DNA from: Dechloromonas sp. CZR5
Lineage (GTDB): Bacteria; Pseudomonadota; Gammaproteobacteria; Burkholderiales; Rhodocyclaceae
NCBI RefSeq assembly: GCF_008711155.1
Contig: NZ_VUYQ01000002.1
Coordinates: forward strand, 496,001 to 560,000
DNA length: 64,000 nt
Direction of reading: 5' to 3'
The position numbers and the translations under genes are program-made. The notes beneath the pieces were generated by a model. That model was given only the letters and a program-made list of their open reading frames with translations. It was not told the origin of the DNA and did no database searches. This document shows, piece after piece, positions 9,854 through 22,786 of this stretch (positions are counted from its first letter, which is position 1; each line of letters opens with the position of its first letter).

Positions 9854-10054
9854 ATGTCGATCAGACGTTTACCCATCGCTCTCCTGCTGCTGGTCAGCAC
9901 CGCCGCCAGCAGCGCGCCGGCGCCGTGGTACTGGTGGACAAGCAAGGTGGACGGCAGCCGAGTCTGCCGCCAGACTGGGCTGGGCGAAGGATGGACGCAG
10001 GAACCGGTAGCTTTCAAGGACGCCCGCTGCCGACTTCGCCTCGCCCCCCGATGA
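9854..10054 (+). CDS. Small exported protein, possibly SOS-controlled
   Basis: 66 residues: [24 protein letters not shown] is a Sec signal peptide. The short mature part has [14 protein letters not shown] and a second Cys in DARCRL, so one disulfide is possible. No family recognised. The frame is open upstream, but the signal peptide fixes this start. Its stop overlaps the rluA start (ATGA, 10051-10054), so the two are coupled. A LexA box lies 36 bases upstream. Periplasmic or secreted location is inferred. Confidence 0.72.
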   Translation: MSIRRLPIALLLLVSTAASSAPAPWYWWTSKVDGSRVCRQTGLGEGWTQEPVAFKDARCRLRLAPR

Positions 10055-10704
10055 CTGCCTACCTGCCCCCACCCCCCGGCGCTTCGCCGGTCGTTTTTGC
10101 CGACGACTTTCTGATCATTGCCGAAAAACCCTGCGGACTGCTGTCGGTACCCGGTCGCGGCGAGCACAAGGCCGATTGCCTGCTCAGCCGGGTTCAGCAG
10201 GAATATCCGGATGCGCTGACCGTGCATCGGCTGGATATGTCGACTTCCGGTATCCTGGTCTTCGCCCGCGGCGCCGACATGCACCGCAAGCTGTCGAAGA
10301 TGTTCCAGGACAGGCAGGTGGACAAGCTCTACGTCGCCGTGCTGGCCGGCCTGCTGCCCTACGACGAGGGTGGCGTGGACCTGCCGCTGATCGTGGACTG
10401 GCCGAACCGGCCGAAGCAAAAGGTCGATTTCGACCTCGGCCGGCCGTCGCAGACACGCTTCCGCCTCATCAGCCGCGACACGGAAAAGCAGACGACCCGC
10501 GTCGCACTCGAACCGGTCACCGGCCGTTCGCACCAGCTGCGGGTGCACATGATGTCCCTGCAACACCCCATCCTCGGCGACGACTTGTACGGCGGAGCGG
10601 CGGAAAAAATGGCCGATCGCCTGCTGCTGCATGCGATGGACCTCGGCTTTACGCACCCGGCAACCGGCGAGCGCATGGATTTTCACAGCGAACCGCCTTT
10701 TTGA
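10051..10704 (+). CDS. rluA: RluA-family pseudouridine synthase
   Basis: 217 residues, close to E. coli RluA. The catalytic Asp is D62 in HRLDMSTSG; downstream [10 protein letters not shown] and [10 protein letters not shown] are family motifs. There is no S4 domain, which favours RluA (23S rRNA U746 and tRNA U32) over RluC/RluD. The start at 10051 overlaps the stop of the preceding exported-protein gene. Confidence 0.88.
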   Translation: MTAYLPPPPGASPVVFADDFLIIAEKPCGLLSVPGRGEHKADCLLSRVQQEYPDALTVHRLDMSTSGILVFARGADMHRKLSKMFQDRQVDKLYVAVLAGLLPYDEGGVDLPLIVDWPNRPKQKVDFDLGRPSQTRFRLISRDTEKQTTRVALEPVTGRSHQLRVHMMSLQHPILGDDLYGGAAEKMADRLLLHAMDLGFTHPATGERMDFHSEPPF

Positions 10705-10728
10705 CGCCGCGAAAACGCGCAATAACCT

Positions 10729-10734
10729 TATAAT
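10729..10734 (+). promoter_or_regulatory. Possible -10 element of the solute symporter gene
   Basis: TATAAT lies 41 bases before the ATG at 10776 in a short intergenic gap after rluA. No good -35 is seen at standard spacing. Confidence 0.4.
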
Positions 10735-10775
10735 CCGCGCAATTTCAACCCCTTAGCTCTTGTGGTTTGGCGCCC

Positions 10776-12269
10776 ATGCTGATCTGGTTCGTCGTCCTCT
10801 ATCTGCTTCTCTCCATCGGTATCGGCCTCTATGCGGCGACACGCGTCCATAGCGCCAAGGATTTCGCCGTCGCCGGCCGCCATCTGCCGCTACCGGTGGT
10901 CACCGCCACGGTTTTCGCCACCTGGTTCGGCGCCGAAGCCGTGTTCGGCGTCTCCGCCACCTTTGTCAAGGAAGGCCTGACCGGCGTCGTCGCCGACCCC
11001 TTCGGCTCCTCGATGTGCCTGATCATCGCCGGTTTCTTCTTTGCCAAGAAACTCTACAAGCTCAACATCCTGACGCTCGGCGACTACTTCCGCATGCGCT
11101 ACAACCGCAGCGTCGAAGTGCTGACCACCTTGTGCATCGTCGCCTCCTATCTGGGGTGGGTATCGGCCCAGATCAAGGCACTCGGCCTGGTATTCAACGT
11201 CGTGACCAATGGTTTCGTCAGCCAGACGGCCGGCATGGTCCTCGGCGCCGCCATCGTGCTGACTTACACCACCTTCGGCGGCATGCTGTCGGTGGCCATT
11301 CTGGATTTCGTCCAGATGGGCGTGATCATGGGCGGCATGCTCTACATCGCCAGCGTCGTCGCCGTGCCGGCCGGCGGCGTCGAAACCGTGATCCAGCACG
11401 CATCGGCCGCCGGCAAGCTGGACTTTTTCCCGCCCCCCGATCCGTGGCTGTGGCTGACCTTCCTCGGGGCGTGGATCACCATGATGCTCGGCTCCATCCC
11501 GCAGCAGGACGTCTTTCAGCGCATCACCTCGGCCAGGACCCAGAAGATTGCGCTGTGGGGTTCGGTGATCGGCGCCACGATCTACTTCTGCTTCACTTTC
11601 GTCCCGATGTTCATCGCCTATTCGGCGACCCTGATCGATCCCGAACTGTTCAACGGCCTGCTCAAGACCGATTCGCAATTGGTCCTGCCGACCCTGGTTT
11701 TGCAGCACACCCCCGTTTTTGCGCAGGCCATCTTCTTCGGCGCCGTGCTGTCGGCCATCATGAGCTGCTCGTCGGCCACGCTGCTGGCCCCGTCGGTCGC
11801 CTTCTCGGAAAACATCGTACGCGGCTTCTACCCGAACATGGGCGACCACCAGTTCCTGAAAGTCATGCGCACCTCGATCGTCTGTTTTGCCATGGTCGTG
11901 CTCGGTTTTGCGCTGTATTCCAACGCCAGCATCTTCAAGATGGTCGAAAACGCCTACAAGGTGACGCTGGCCGGTGCCTTCGTGCCGCTCTTCTTCGGGG
12001 CTTTCTGGAAGCGGGCCACGACACAGGGCGCGCTGGCAGCGATTTTCGGCGGGCTGTCTTCCTGGCTGCTGATCGAAACGCTGATCGGCGAAGCCAGCCT
12101 GGTTCCGCCCCAGTTGATCGGCCTCGGCGTCAGCATGCTCGGCATGGTCATCGGCTCGCTGCTGCCGCAATGGGTTGGCCACAAGCACGCGGCGGAAGAT
12201 ATTCACGAGGCGCTGCACCACCGGGCCGCTGCCGAAACGCACCACGCCATCGAGCCGCATCGCCACTGA
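10776..12269 (+). CDS. Sodium:solute symporter (SSS family)
   Basis: 497 residues with about 13 hydrophobic segments and the SSS pattern from the N-terminus (MLIWFVVLYLLLSIGIGLYAA, then AKDFAVAGRHLPL and ATWFGAEAVFG). It imports an organic solute with Na+ across the inner membrane; the substrate cannot be read. The C-terminal tail is unusually His-rich (eight His in the last 30 residues), which could bind metal or sense pH. The ATG at 10776 is preferred over a TTG at 10767. Confidence 0.88.
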   Translation: MLIWFVVLYLLLSIGIGLYAATRVHSAKDFAVAGRHLPLPVVTATVFATWFGAEAVFGVSATFVKEGLTGVVADPFGSSMCLIIAGFFFAKKLYKLNILTLGDYFRMRYNRSVEVLTTLCIVASYLGWVSAQIKALGLVFNVVTNGFVSQTAGMVLGAAIVLTYTTFGGMLSVAILDFVQMGVIMGGMLYIASVVAVPAGGVETVIQHASAAGKLDFFPPPDPWLWLTFLGAWITMMLGSIPQQDVFQRITSARTQKIALWGSVIGATIYFCFTFVPMFIAYSATLIDPELFNGLLKTDSQLVLPTLVLQHTPVFAQAIFFGAVLSAIMSCSSATLLAPSVAFSENIVRGFYPNMGDHQFLKVMRTSIVCFAMVVLGFALYSNASIFKMVENAYKVTLAGAFVPLFFGAFWKRATTQGALAAIFGGLSSWLLIETLIGEASLVPPQLIGLGVSMLGMVIGSLLPQWVGHKHAAEDIHEALHHRAAAETHHAIEPHRH

Positions 12270-12376
12270 TTTCATTCACACTGTGACCGGCCGACAGGAA
12301 TTTCTGCGCCCACCGGAAACCAGTGTTTCCAGACGGCGAAGCTGACGCCCTGCCGGAAAGTCCCTAAAATCAAGGC

Positions 12377-13435
12377 ATGCCCCATTCCAGCCTTGGCCCC
12401 GTCCGCTTTGCCACCTATCTTGCGCTCGCTTGGTGCGGCCTGGTCATTTATGGCAGCTTGCACCCGTTCAGCGGCTGGCGCGACACCGGCGTATCGCCGA
12501 TCGCCTTCCTTGAAGGCGGCTGGCCGCGTTACTGGACAACCTTCGATCTGGCTGCCAATGTCGCCGTCTATCTGCCGCTCGGCTTTTTCCTGACGCTGGC
12601 ACTGAGCCGTCTGCCCGGCCGTTTCACGGCACCGGTCATCGCCACGCTGCTCGCTGCGGGCGTCAGTTTCGGACTGGAAACCCTGCAAACCTGGCTGCCA
12701 TCGCGCGTGCCCTCCAACCTCGACCTCGCCTGCAACAGTCTGGGCGGATTGTTCGGCGCGCTCTGGGCGAAAGCGGTCGGACCCCGCATCTTCGCCCGCG
12801 TCGTCGCCCTGGAACACCGCCTGATCGCCCCCATCCCGCACGCCGAACTCGGCCTGACCCTGCTCGGGTTGTGGCTGCTCGTGCCGCTATCGCCCGAAAC
12901 ACTCCTCTTCGGTGCCGGCGACGTCCGCCAGTTGTTCGGCCTGACCGGCGCCGTGCCTTTCGCCGCGGAAAGCTTCGTGATGATCGAAGCCAGCATCACC
13001 GCCTTCAATGCGGTGGCGGTCGGGCTCATCGTGCGCATGCTGAGTGCCCGACTGGCCGTGGCCTATGCCGTCGTACCGCTGTTCCTGCTGCTCAGTCTGG
13101 TTGTCGCCACCCTCGCCACAGCCATTCTGGTCAGTCCCGCCGACGCATTCTCCTGGCAGACGCAGGGTTCCCGCCTCGGGCTGATGGCCGGGGCGGCCAT
13201 CCTGGCCATCGCCATCGCCCTGCCGCCCACACCGCGACTGATGATTGCCGCCCTGTCGCTGATGGCGGGGACCGTCCTGGTCAACCTGGCGCCTCCCAAC
13301 CCTTATTCAGCCGCCGCACTGGCGACCTGGCGCCAGGGGCATTTTCTCAATTTCAACGGCCTGACCCGCCTGGTCGCCACGGCCTGGCCTTTCCTGACGC
13401 TACCCTTCCTGGTTCTGGCCAGCCGGCGCGGATAG
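12377..13435 (+). CDS. VanZ-like multi-pass membrane protein
   Basis: 352 residues. The N-terminal half is VanZ-like (LVIYGSLHPFSGW; DLAANVAVYLPLGFFLTLAL; GVSFGLETLQTWLPSRVPSNLDLACNSLGG given here only as separate motifs with the conserved Glu and Asn-Asp). The C-terminal half adds several more membrane helices. The VanZ family is loosely linked to teicoplanin resistance and envelope functions; no specific role can be assigned. Confidence 0.8.
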   Translation: MPHSSLGPVRFATYLALAWCGLVIYGSLHPFSGWRDTGVSPIAFLEGGWPRYWTTFDLAANVAVYLPLGFFLTLALSRLPGRFTAPVIATLLAAGVSFGLETLQTWLPSRVPSNLDLACNSLGGLFGALWAKAVGPRIFARVVALEHRLIAPIPHAELGLTLLGLWLLVPLSPETLLFGAGDVRQLFGLTGAVPFAAESFVMIEASITAFNAVAVGLIVRMLSARLAVAYAVVPLFLLLSLVVATLATAILVSPADAFSWQTQGSRLGLMAGAAILAIAIALPPTPRLMIAALSLMAGTVLVNLAPPNPYSAAALATWRQGHFLNFNGLTRLVATAWPFLTLPFLVLASRRG

Positions 13436-13492
13436 CGCTCACCCTCAGGCTGCGCTAGACTGGCGCTGAAGCCTTTGCACGACAGGACTGCA

Positions 13493-16198
<2,706 letters not shown>

Positions 16199-16323
16199 TT
16201 ACCCCTTTCCGCCAGCGACAGCGGAGATGGACGCGTTCCGGAGGCAATGCTTGGCATAGAATGGCGTAACCTTGTCACAAAATATAGAACAAGAAAAATC
16301 AACAACAACGCGGAGGAGATGTC

Positions 16324-17433
16324 TTGGGTAATACATCCTTGCTCGCGGGGGCGCTCGCCCTGGCGTGGGTGCTGACCGGCTGCGCCCCTCCCGAACCCAT
16401 ACGTATCGGCCTGTTGGCCGGCCTTTCCGACCGCGGTTCCGACTTCGGCGAAAGCGTCCGCAACGGGGTGATCCTCGCCATCGAGCAACAGAACGAGGCC
16501 GGTGGCATCAACGGCCGCAAGATCGAACTGATCGTCCGCGACGATGGGCAGGACAAGGTGAAAGCCGAACTGGCCGCCCAGGAACTGATCGCCCTGCGCC
16601 CCGATATCGTCATCGGCCCGGTCACCAGTTCGATGGCCACCGTCGTCATTCCGCTGATGGACAAGGCCGGCCAGATCATGATCAGCCCGACGGTCGCATC
16701 GACCAATTTCTACGGGAAGGACGACAATTTCTTCCGGGTCAATTGCACGACGCGCGAAGCCGCCATCCAGCATGCCCGGGTCCTTTATGAACGCGGAGCA
16801 CGCCGGGCCGGGCTGGCTTTCGATGCCTCGAACCTGCCGTTCAGCGGCACCTGGATCGAGGCCTTCTCGGCCGAGTTTGAAAAACTGGGCGGCAGCACCA
16901 GCGCAACGGCCGGCTTCGAGTCAGCTGGCAGTACCCGTTTTTCCGATGTCGTCGCCCGCCTGCTCGAATCGAAACCCGATGCGCTGGTGCTGGTGGCCAG
17001 CACCCTCGATACCTCGCGGCTGGCCCAGCAGGCGCGACGACAGGCCCCCGGCCTGCCGCTCAGCTCATCCGAATGGGCGGCCTCGGCCGAAGCACTGATC
17101 GAGATGGGCGGTAGTGCGGTCGACGGCCTGTTGATGACGCACGCCTACAACCGTGGCGACAACAGCGCGGCCTACCAGAACTTCCGGAATGCCTTCAAAA
17201 AGCGCTTCCAGCGCGAGTTCGGCTCGTTTTCCCTGCTTGCCTACGATACGGCCAACATCGTGTTCGCCGCCATGAAAAAGCGGGAAGCCGGCGAAGGCAT
17301 GAAATCGGCCCTGCTCAAATATGGCCCCTACCAGGGTGTGCAGCAGGAAATCCGCTTCGATGCCAATGGCGATGCCACCCGCAAGGTCTATTTCACCGAG
17401 ATTCGCGGCGATGCGCCAGTACAGGTGAAATGA
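16324..17433 (+). CDS. Periplasmic amino-acid-type substrate-binding lipoprotein
   Basis: 369 residues. The lipobox LTGC sits at the end of the signal peptide (lipid-anchored Cys at about residue 19). The remainder is a type I periplasmic binding protein of the LivJ/LivK class ([19 protein letters not shown], then [17 protein letters not shown]). The start is a TTG preceded by a strong GGAGGAG ribosome site; no in-frame ATG is nearby. Its stop overlaps the start of the hybrid kinase (17430-17433). No permease or ATPase genes are adjacent, so it probably serves as the ligand-binding partner of that kinase rather than of a transporter. Confidence 0.88.
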   Translation: MGNTSLLAGALALAWVLTGCAPPEPIRIGLLAGLSDRGSDFGESVRNGVILAIEQQNEAGGINGRKIELIVRDDGQDKVKAELAAQELIALRPDIVIGPVTSSMATVVIPLMDKAGQIMISPTVASTNFYGKDDNFFRVNCTTREAAIQHARVLYERGARRAGLAFDASNLPFSGTWIEAFSAEFEKLGGSTSATAGFESAGSTRFSDVVARLLESKPDALVLVASTLDTSRLAQQARRQAPGLPLSSSEWAASAEALIEMGGSAVDGLLMTHAYNRGDNSAAYQNFRNAFKKRFQREFGSFSLLAYDTANIVFAAMKKREAGEGMKSALLKYGPYQGVQQEIRFDANGDATRKVYFTEIRGDAPVQVK

Positions 17434-19748
17434 TGAAAACCCGACTGCGTGAATGGCCCCTGCATGCCTACCTGGGTGTCCTGCTGGCCGTCACATCGAC
17501 GCTGACTTTCCTGATCGTCGGCTCGATCTTTCTTCTGATCCGGATTCCGCAGCTGGAATCCGAAATCCGCACCCGCGCCGAAAGCGATGCCCGCGAGCTG
17601 GCGTTCCGCATCGAAATGCAGATGCTGGCGCAGCAGGAACAGCTGGCTTTGGTCGCCTCCGCCCTGCTCAACAGCGAAGCGCCGGCTACCCTGATCAGCC
17701 AGGCGGTCGCTGGCGGCAAGGTGTTCCGGGCGCTGTACCTGCTCTCGCCGGACGGCGAGGTGATCAATGCCGGCCTGACACCGGAATATCGCCATCTGGA
17801 GCGGGAAGTGCTCGGCAGCGACCTGTCGGCGACGCCGCTCGTCCGCGAAGCCCGCCAGCGCGGCACGCCGGTATGGAGCGACAAGTACCTCTCGTCACTC
17901 AGCGGCGTCGTCACCGTCGGCCTGGCCGTACCGGTGAACGGCGGCCGCGTCCTGCTTGCAGAGATACCGCTCGACTACCTGCTCAACATCCTGGACCGGA
18001 ATCCGGTCGACAAGCAGCGAACCATCTGGGTCATCGATCAACGGGGCGAACTGCTGGCCGATACGGAATCGACCAAACTGCTCGGTACGCTCAATCTCTA
18101 CAACTCGCCCATCCTCAACGCCGTGCTCAAGGGCGAGGAACTGCCCACCCAGTTCAGTTTCTCCGGACAGCAGTACTACGTCGGCGGAGCACGCTCCCAG
18201 GCGCTCGGCTGGTCGTTCATCGCCCGCCTGCCGGCCGGATTCGCCAACCCGGAAATCCGCATGACCGTATTGATCGTGGTCGGTGGCTTCCTGGCCTCGC
18301 TGGCCATCGGCGCCCTGCTCTCGCTCTACGCAGCCAGACGCCTGATGCGGCCGCTGTCGGGTATCGTCAGTCGGGCGCATCAGCTCGCTCTCGGGCAAGC
18401 GGCCAATCAATGGCCGCACGGACGGATCGTGGAATTCAACCGCCTGTCGTCCGACATCGGCCGCATGGCCGGTGCCATCCTGGCCCGCGAACAGGAATTG
18501 CGCGACCTCAACACCCAGCTTGAAGCACGTGTCGACGAACGCACCGTCGCCCTGTATCAAGCGAAAGAAGCCGCGGAACAGGCCAATCGTGCCAAGAGCA
18601 TCTTCCTGGCCAACATGAGCCACGAAATCCGCACCCCGCTCAATGCCATCAACGGCATGGCGCTCCTGATCCGCCGCAGCGGCCTGGCACCGGAGCAGAG
18701 CAGCCGTCTCGGCAAGCTGGAAGCCGCCAGCCAGCATCTGCTCGAAGTCATCAACATGGTGCTCGATCTCTCCAAGATCGAAGCCGGAAAGCTGGTACTG
18801 GAGGAAACGGCATTCGAACCGGCCACGCTTTTCGAGAACGTCCGTTCCATGCTGCACGAGCGCGTGCTCGAAAAGCACCTGGAGTTGATCTGCGAACCGC
18901 CGGGCGATCTGCCGAGCCGCCTGATCGGCGACCAGACACGTCTCCAGCAATGCCTGCTCAATTACGCCTCGAATGCCGTGAAATTCACCGAGCAGGGCAG
19001 TGTCGTATTGCGCATGCGCCTGCAGACCGATGAGCCGGAACACGTGATCCTGCGCTTCGAGGTCGAAGATACCGGCATCGGCATCGCACCCGAGGCCCAG
19101 GCACGACTGTTCAACGCCTTCGAACAGGCCGACGGTTCGACCACCCGGAAATATGGCGGTACCGGCCTGGGACTCGCCATCACCGCGCACATCGCCGCGG
19201 CCATGGGCGGCGAGGCCGGAGTGCGCAGCGAACCGGGGAAGGGAAGCACCTTCTGGTTCACCGCCCGCCTGAAGAAATCGGCGGACATCACGATACCCGA
19301 GCCCATCCACGCCGGCGATTACGAAGCTTCGCTGCGCCAGATGTGTTCCGGGATTTCGGTCCTGCTGGTGGAGGACGAGCCGGTGAACCGCGAGGTGGCC
19401 CAGATCCTTCTCGACGATATCGGTTTCCGGGTCGACACCGCCGAGAATGGCGTCGAGGCAGTCCGGATGGCCGGCCAGCGGCGGTATGACCTGATCCTGA
19501 TGGACATGCAGATGCCGGAAATGGACGGCCTCGAAGCGACACGCCGTATCCGTGCGCTGCCCGGAGGCAGCGATCTGCTGATCATCGCCATGACCGCCAA
19601 CGCCTTTGCCGACGACAAGGAACGCTGCCTGGCGGCCGGCATGGATCACTTCACCACCAAGCCCATCGACCCGGAGGTCTTTCTCAAGCTCCTGCTGACC
19701 AGCCTCTCCCGGCCGCACACGCCACCGGCGGGGCAGGCAGGCGCATAG
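17430..19748 (+). CDS. Membrane hybrid sensor histidine kinase paired with a binding lipoprotein
   Basis: 772 residues. TM helix near residues 12-40, a periplasmic Cache-like sensor region to about 270, a second TM helix ([20 protein letters not shown]), HAMP, coiled coil, then HisKA (H398 in NMSHEIRTP), HATPase (DTGIGI; TGLGLAI) and one C-terminal receiver (D692 in [13 protein letters not shown]). It overlaps the upstream binding-protein gene by 4 bases. Established parallels for binding-protein-driven kinases are LuxP/LuxQ and TorT/TorS; the ligand here is unknown. Confidence 0.92.
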   Translation: MMKTRLREWPLHAYLGVLLAVTSTLTFLIVGSIFLLIRIPQLESEIRTRAESDARELAFRIEMQMLAQQEQLALVASALLNSEAPATLISQAVAGGKVFRALYLLSPDGEVINAGLTPEYRHLEREVLGSDLSATPLVREARQRGTPVWSDKYLSSLSGVVTVGLAVPVNGGRVLLAEIPLDYLLNILDRNPVDKQRTIWVIDQRGELLADTESTKLLGTLNLYNSPILNAVLKGEELPTQFSFSGQQYYVGGARSQALGWSFIARLPAGFANPEIRMTVLIVVGGFLASLAIGALLSLYAARRLMRPLSGIVSRAHQLALGQAANQWPHGRIVEFNRLSSDIGRMAGAILAREQELRDLNTQLEARVDERTVALYQAKEAAEQANRAKSIFLANMSHEIRTPLNAINGMALLIRRSGLAPEQSSRLGKLEAASQHLLEVINMVLDLSKIEAGKLVLEETAFEPATLFENVRSMLHERVLEKHLELICEPPGDLPSRLIGDQTRLQQCLLNYASNAVKFTEQGSVVLRMRLQTDEPEHVILRFEVEDTGIGIAPEAQARLFNAFEQADGSTTRKYGGTGLGLAITAHIAAAMGGEAGVRSEPGKGSTFWFTARLKKSADITIPEPIHAGDYEASLRQMCSGISVLLVEDEPVNREVAQILLDDIGFRVDTAENGVEAVRMAGQRRYDLILMDMQMPEMDGLEATRRIRALPGGSDLLIIAMTANAFADDKERCLAAGMDHFTTKPIDPEVFLKLLLTSLSRPHTPPAGQAGA

Positions 19749-19772
19749 GCGCCCACCACCAGGCCCCTCGCC

Positions 19773-19778
19773 TATAAT
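19773..19778 (+). promoter_or_regulatory. Possible -10 element of the ferredoxin-hydrolase genes
   Basis: TATAAT lies 24 bases before the ATG at 19803, with a good AGGAGA ribosome site between. The -35 region is not clear. Confidence 0.4.
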
Positions 19779-19802
19779 GCGGGTCTGCACAGGAGAACCC
19801 GC

Positions 19803-20111
19803 ATGAGCTATTTCAAACACCACGTCTTTTTCTGCACCAACCAGCGCGAGGCTGGCGAGCAATGCTGCAACAATCTCGGCGGCTCCGACCTGTTCGCCTA
19901 TGCCAAGGATCGCATCGGCGCATTGAAGCAGAACGGCCCCGGCGCCATCCGCATCAACAAGGCCGGCTGCCTCGGTCGCTGCGACAACGGGCCGGTCATG
20001 GTGGTGTACCCCGAGGAAACCTGGTATTCGTTCATCGACAAGGAAGACGTCGAGGAGGTCATCCAGGAACACCTGATCGGTGGCAAGGTCGTAGACCGTT
20101 TGAAGATCTGA
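19803..20111 (+). CDS. Thioredoxin-fold [2Fe-2S] ferredoxin
   Basis: 102 residues. Cysteines at 11, 21/22, 56 and 60 (FFCTNQ..., EQCC, AGCLGRC) match the thioredoxin-like 2Fe-2S ferredoxin family (also seen in NuoE and Azotobacter FeSII). It is a cytosolic electron carrier or Fe-S protein; the partner is unknown. It sits 4 bases upstream of an alpha/beta hydrolase with which it is likely co-transcribed. Confidence 0.9.
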   Translation: MSYFKHHVFFCTNQREAGEQCCNNLGGSDLFAYAKDRIGALKQNGPGAIRINKAGCLGRCDNGPVMVVYPEETWYSFIDKEDVEEVIQEHLIGGKVVDRLKI

Positions 20112-20115
20112 TGAC

Positions 20116-20754
20116 ATGAAAGCCCCCGAAGAAAAAATCCTGATCGACGGCCCGGCCGGCAAGATCGACATCATCATGGAGCGTCCGGATGCGCCGAAAG
20201 GCATCGCACTGGTCGCCCATCCGCATCCGCTCGGCGGCGGCGCCAACACCAACAAGGTGGCCTACACCCTGGCGCGTACCTTTGTCGGCCTCGGCTACGC
20301 TGCCTTCCGCCCCAATTTCCGGGGCGTCGGCGGCACCGAAGGCCTGCATGACGAAGGCCGCGGCGAAACCGACGACCTGCTCGCCGTGCTGGAGGAAGCC
20401 AGGCGCCGCTGCGGCGACCTGCCGATCGTACTCGCCGGATTTTCCTTCGGTGCCTACTGCCAGAGCCGCGTCGCCAAGCGACTCAAGGAAGCCGGGCATC
20501 CGGCCCAGCGCCTGGTTCTGGTCGGCACCGCTGCCGGCTATGTCGAGAGCACCCGTCATTACGACACCGAGGCCGTGCCGCACGACACCATCGTCATCCA
20601 TGGCTCGGACGACACGCTGGTGCCGCTGAGCAACGTCTTCGAGTGGGCCTTGCCGCTCGACCTGCCCGTCGTCGTCGTCCCCGGTGCCGATCACTTCTTC
20701 CACCGTCGCCTGCACGTCATCCGCGACATCATCACCCGCGCGTGGCGGCACTAG
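20116..20754 (+). CDS. Alpha/beta hydrolase (dienelactone hydrolase-like)
   Basis: 212 residues. Nucleophile elbow GFSFGAY, the oxyanion-side motif HPHPLGGG near the N-terminus, and a C-terminal Asp/His ([15 protein letters not shown]) complete a triad. It matches a conserved cytosolic family often annotated only as hydrolase. The substrate is unknown. The stop overlaps the start of the ABC ATPase by 13 bases. Confidence 0.88.
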   Translation: MKAPEEKILIDGPAGKIDIIMERPDAPKGIALVAHPHPLGGGANTNKVAYTLARTFVGLGYAAFRPNFRGVGGTEGLHDEGRGETDDLLAVLEEARRRCGDLPIVLAGFSFGAYCQSRVAKRLKEAGHPAQRLVLVGTAAGYVESTRHYDTEAVPHDTIVIHGSDDTLVPLSNVFEWALPLDLPVVVVPGADHFFHRRLHVIRDIITRAWRH

Positions 20755-21659
20755 ACGTCCGCAACCTGCGCAAGGCCTACGGCGACCAGGAGGTGGTCGC
20801 CGGGCTCTCCTTCGCGGTCAATTCCGGTACCTGTTTCGGCCTGCTCGGCCCGAACGGCGCCGGCAAGACGACCACGCTGCGCCTCTGCCTCGGCCTGACT
20901 GCACCGGCCGGCGGCGACATCACGCTGAACGGGCATGCCATTCCCGCCGCCGCGCAGCTGGCCAGGGCCCGGGTCGGTGTCGTGCCGCAGTTCGACAACC
21001 TCGACCCCGATTTCACCTGCGCCGAGAACCTGCTCGTCTTCGGCCGCTATTTCGGCATGGCGGATAGCGACATCCGCCGCCATATCCCGCAGCTGCTCGA
21101 TTTCGCCGGGCTGGCCGGCAAGGCGGACGCCCGCATCGCCACGCTGTCGGGCGGCATGAAACGACGGCTGACCCTGGCCCGGGCGCTGATCAACGACCCC
21201 GATATCGTCTTTCTCGACGAGCCGACGACCGGCCTCGATCCGCAGGCCCGGCACCTGATCTGGGATCGGCTGAAGCAACTCAAGTCGGCCGGCAAGACAC
21301 TGATCCTCACCACTCACTTCATGGACGAGGCGGAGCGCCTGTGCGATACGCTGATCGTCATCGACCACGGCCGCAAGATCGCCGAGGGCAGCCCGCGCGC
21401 CCTGATCGCGGAGTACATCGAACCGCAGGTCGTCGAAGTCTTCGATGAAGCGCGCGGCCAGTTGACGCCCTTCGTCGAGCGCCACCGCTTGCTGTGCGAG
21501 CGCGTCGAAACGAGTGGCGAAACCGCCTTCTTCTACTGCCGCGACCCGCGCCCCTTGCTCGCCGCGCTGGCCGAAGCCGAAGGCCTGCGCTACGTACACC
21601 GCGCCTCCAACCTCGAAGACGTTTTCATCAAGCTGACCGGCCGCGAATTACGCGACTGA
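20742..21659 (+). CDS. ABC-2 exporter ATPase, NodI type
   Basis: 305 residues from a GTG at 20742. Walker [14 protein letters not shown], signature [15 protein letters not shown], Walker [14 protein letters not shown]. The C-terminal extension (QVVEVFDE...) is typical of NodI/DrrA-type exporters. The matching NodJ-like permease is at 22787-23572, separated by an HDOD gene. The substrate is unknown; NodIJ itself exports lipo-oligosaccharides, but most family members in non-rhizobia have no known cargo. Confidence 0.88.
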   Translation: MAALDVRNLRKAYGDQEVVAGLSFAVNSGTCFGLLGPNGAGKTTTLRLCLGLTAPAGGDITLNGHAIPAAAQLARARVGVVPQFDNLDPDFTCAENLLVFGRYFGMADSDIRRHIPQLLDFAGLAGKADARIATLSGGMKRRLTLARALINDPDIVFLDEPTTGLDPQARHLIWDRLKQLKSAGKTLILTTHFMDEAERLCDTLIVIDHGRKIAEGSPRALIAEYIEPQVVEVFDEARGQLTPFVERHRLLCERVETSGETAFFYCRDPRPLLAALAEAEGLRYVHRASNLEDVFIKLTGRELRD

Positions 21660-21759
21660 GCCTTCGGTCCGACACCTGAGTCCGGCGGCCAGACGAGGGG
21701 CTGACAATCTGTCGCAAACCCGTTCCAAGCTATGACATAAGGCATATAATCGGCGCTTC

Positions 21760-22671
21760 GTGACCTTGACCGAGACTTGCGTGGAAGACCTCCAGCACAA
21801 TCCCGCCGACCGCCAGAAGACGACGGCCGATGCCGTCGAATCCCGGATGAAGATTGAACTCCGCGATATCGGCATCCCGCCGCGACCGACCATCCTCGTC
21901 CAGATCGAACAGGAAACGGCCAAGGACAACCCCGATTTCCTTTTTCTCGCCAAACTGCTCGGCCAGGACGTTGCCCTCTCCGCCGGCGTGATCAAGGTCG
22001 CCAATTCGCCCTTCTTCTCGTTCGGCAAGAAAGTGCCGACGGTGCAGGAAGCCCTGCTCGTGCTGGGGCTCAAGCAGGTGCTCAGGACCATCGCCGGGCT
22101 GTCTCTGCAGCAGGTATTCAAGCACGTTCCGAACATGGACCGTTTCTGGGATGCATCGGCCACGACGGCCGAAGTCTCGGCCATGCTGGTCAAGGAGATT
22201 GGCAATGGTATCGGCATCCGCCCGGAAGACGCACACACCTTTGCGCTCTTCCGCGACAGCGGCATCCCGATGCTGATGATTCCCTTTCCGGAATACCGCG
22301 ATGTTCTGACCAAGGCCAATCAGGAAGAAACCGTGAGCTTCACCGACATGGAAGAGCAGGCCATCGGCCTCAACCATGCCTTGCTCGGCGCCCAACTGGC
22401 GGAAGACTGGCTGCTGCCGGAGGAAACCTGCCAGGCCATTCGCCATCACCACGATCGGGCCACCCTCGAAGGCGGCCTGGATCTGACGGATCGCACCCGT
22501 CACCTGATCGCTGTCGCGCAACTGGCCGAATACCTGATCCAGCAGAAAACCGCCCAGTCACAGGACTGCGAATGGAAAAAGCTCGGCGATGCCAGCCTCG
22601 CCTGCCTCAAGCTGACACCGGAACAGCTGCCCGAACTCGCCCAGGCCTGCCTGCCGGAAACCACCGGCTGA
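21760..22671 (+). CDS. HDOD-domain signalling protein
   Basis: 303 residues. An HDOD domain spans most of the protein (PRPTILVQIEQETAKDNPDF; FSFGKKVPTVQEALLVLGL; LNHALLGAQLAEDW). HDOD proteins are non-catalytic relatives of HD-GYP and appear in signalling and motility. A TATAAT at 21745-21750 lies only 10 bases before the GTG at 21760, so the true start may be a later GTG at 21781. It separates the two exporter genes and may have its own promoter. Confidence 0.85.
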   Translation: MTLTETCVEDLQHNPADRQKTTADAVESRMKIELRDIGIPPRPTILVQIEQETAKDNPDFLFLAKLLGQDVALSAGVIKVANSPFFSFGKKVPTVQEALLVLGLKQVLRTIAGLSLQQVFKHVPNMDRFWDASATTAEVSAMLVKEIGNGIGIRPEDAHTFALFRDSGIPMLMIPFPEYRDVLTKANQEETVSFTDMEEQAIGLNHALLGAQLAEDWLLPEETCQAIRHHHDRATLEGGLDLTDRTRHLIAVAQLAEYLIQQKTAQSQDCEWKKLGDASLACLKLTPEQLPELAQACLPETTG

Positions 22672-22786
22672 TCCGCCCCGGCAGACGGCCCGCCGAACGC
22701 TGTCACAAAGCATTACGGTCGACGCATCGCGGCGCCCCTAGAATGGCAGACTGTCACCGTCGCCCCTTTGCCGGATAACCGCCCCG

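Noticed and set aside
9673-10722. Upstream extension of recA on the - strand
   Set aside because: The RecA family N-terminus begins at 9672; the extension is antisense to rluA and the exported-protein gene.
17895-20255. Long open frame opposite the hybrid kinase and ferredoxin genes (786 residues)
   Set aside because: No domain, and both overlapped + strand genes are unambiguous.
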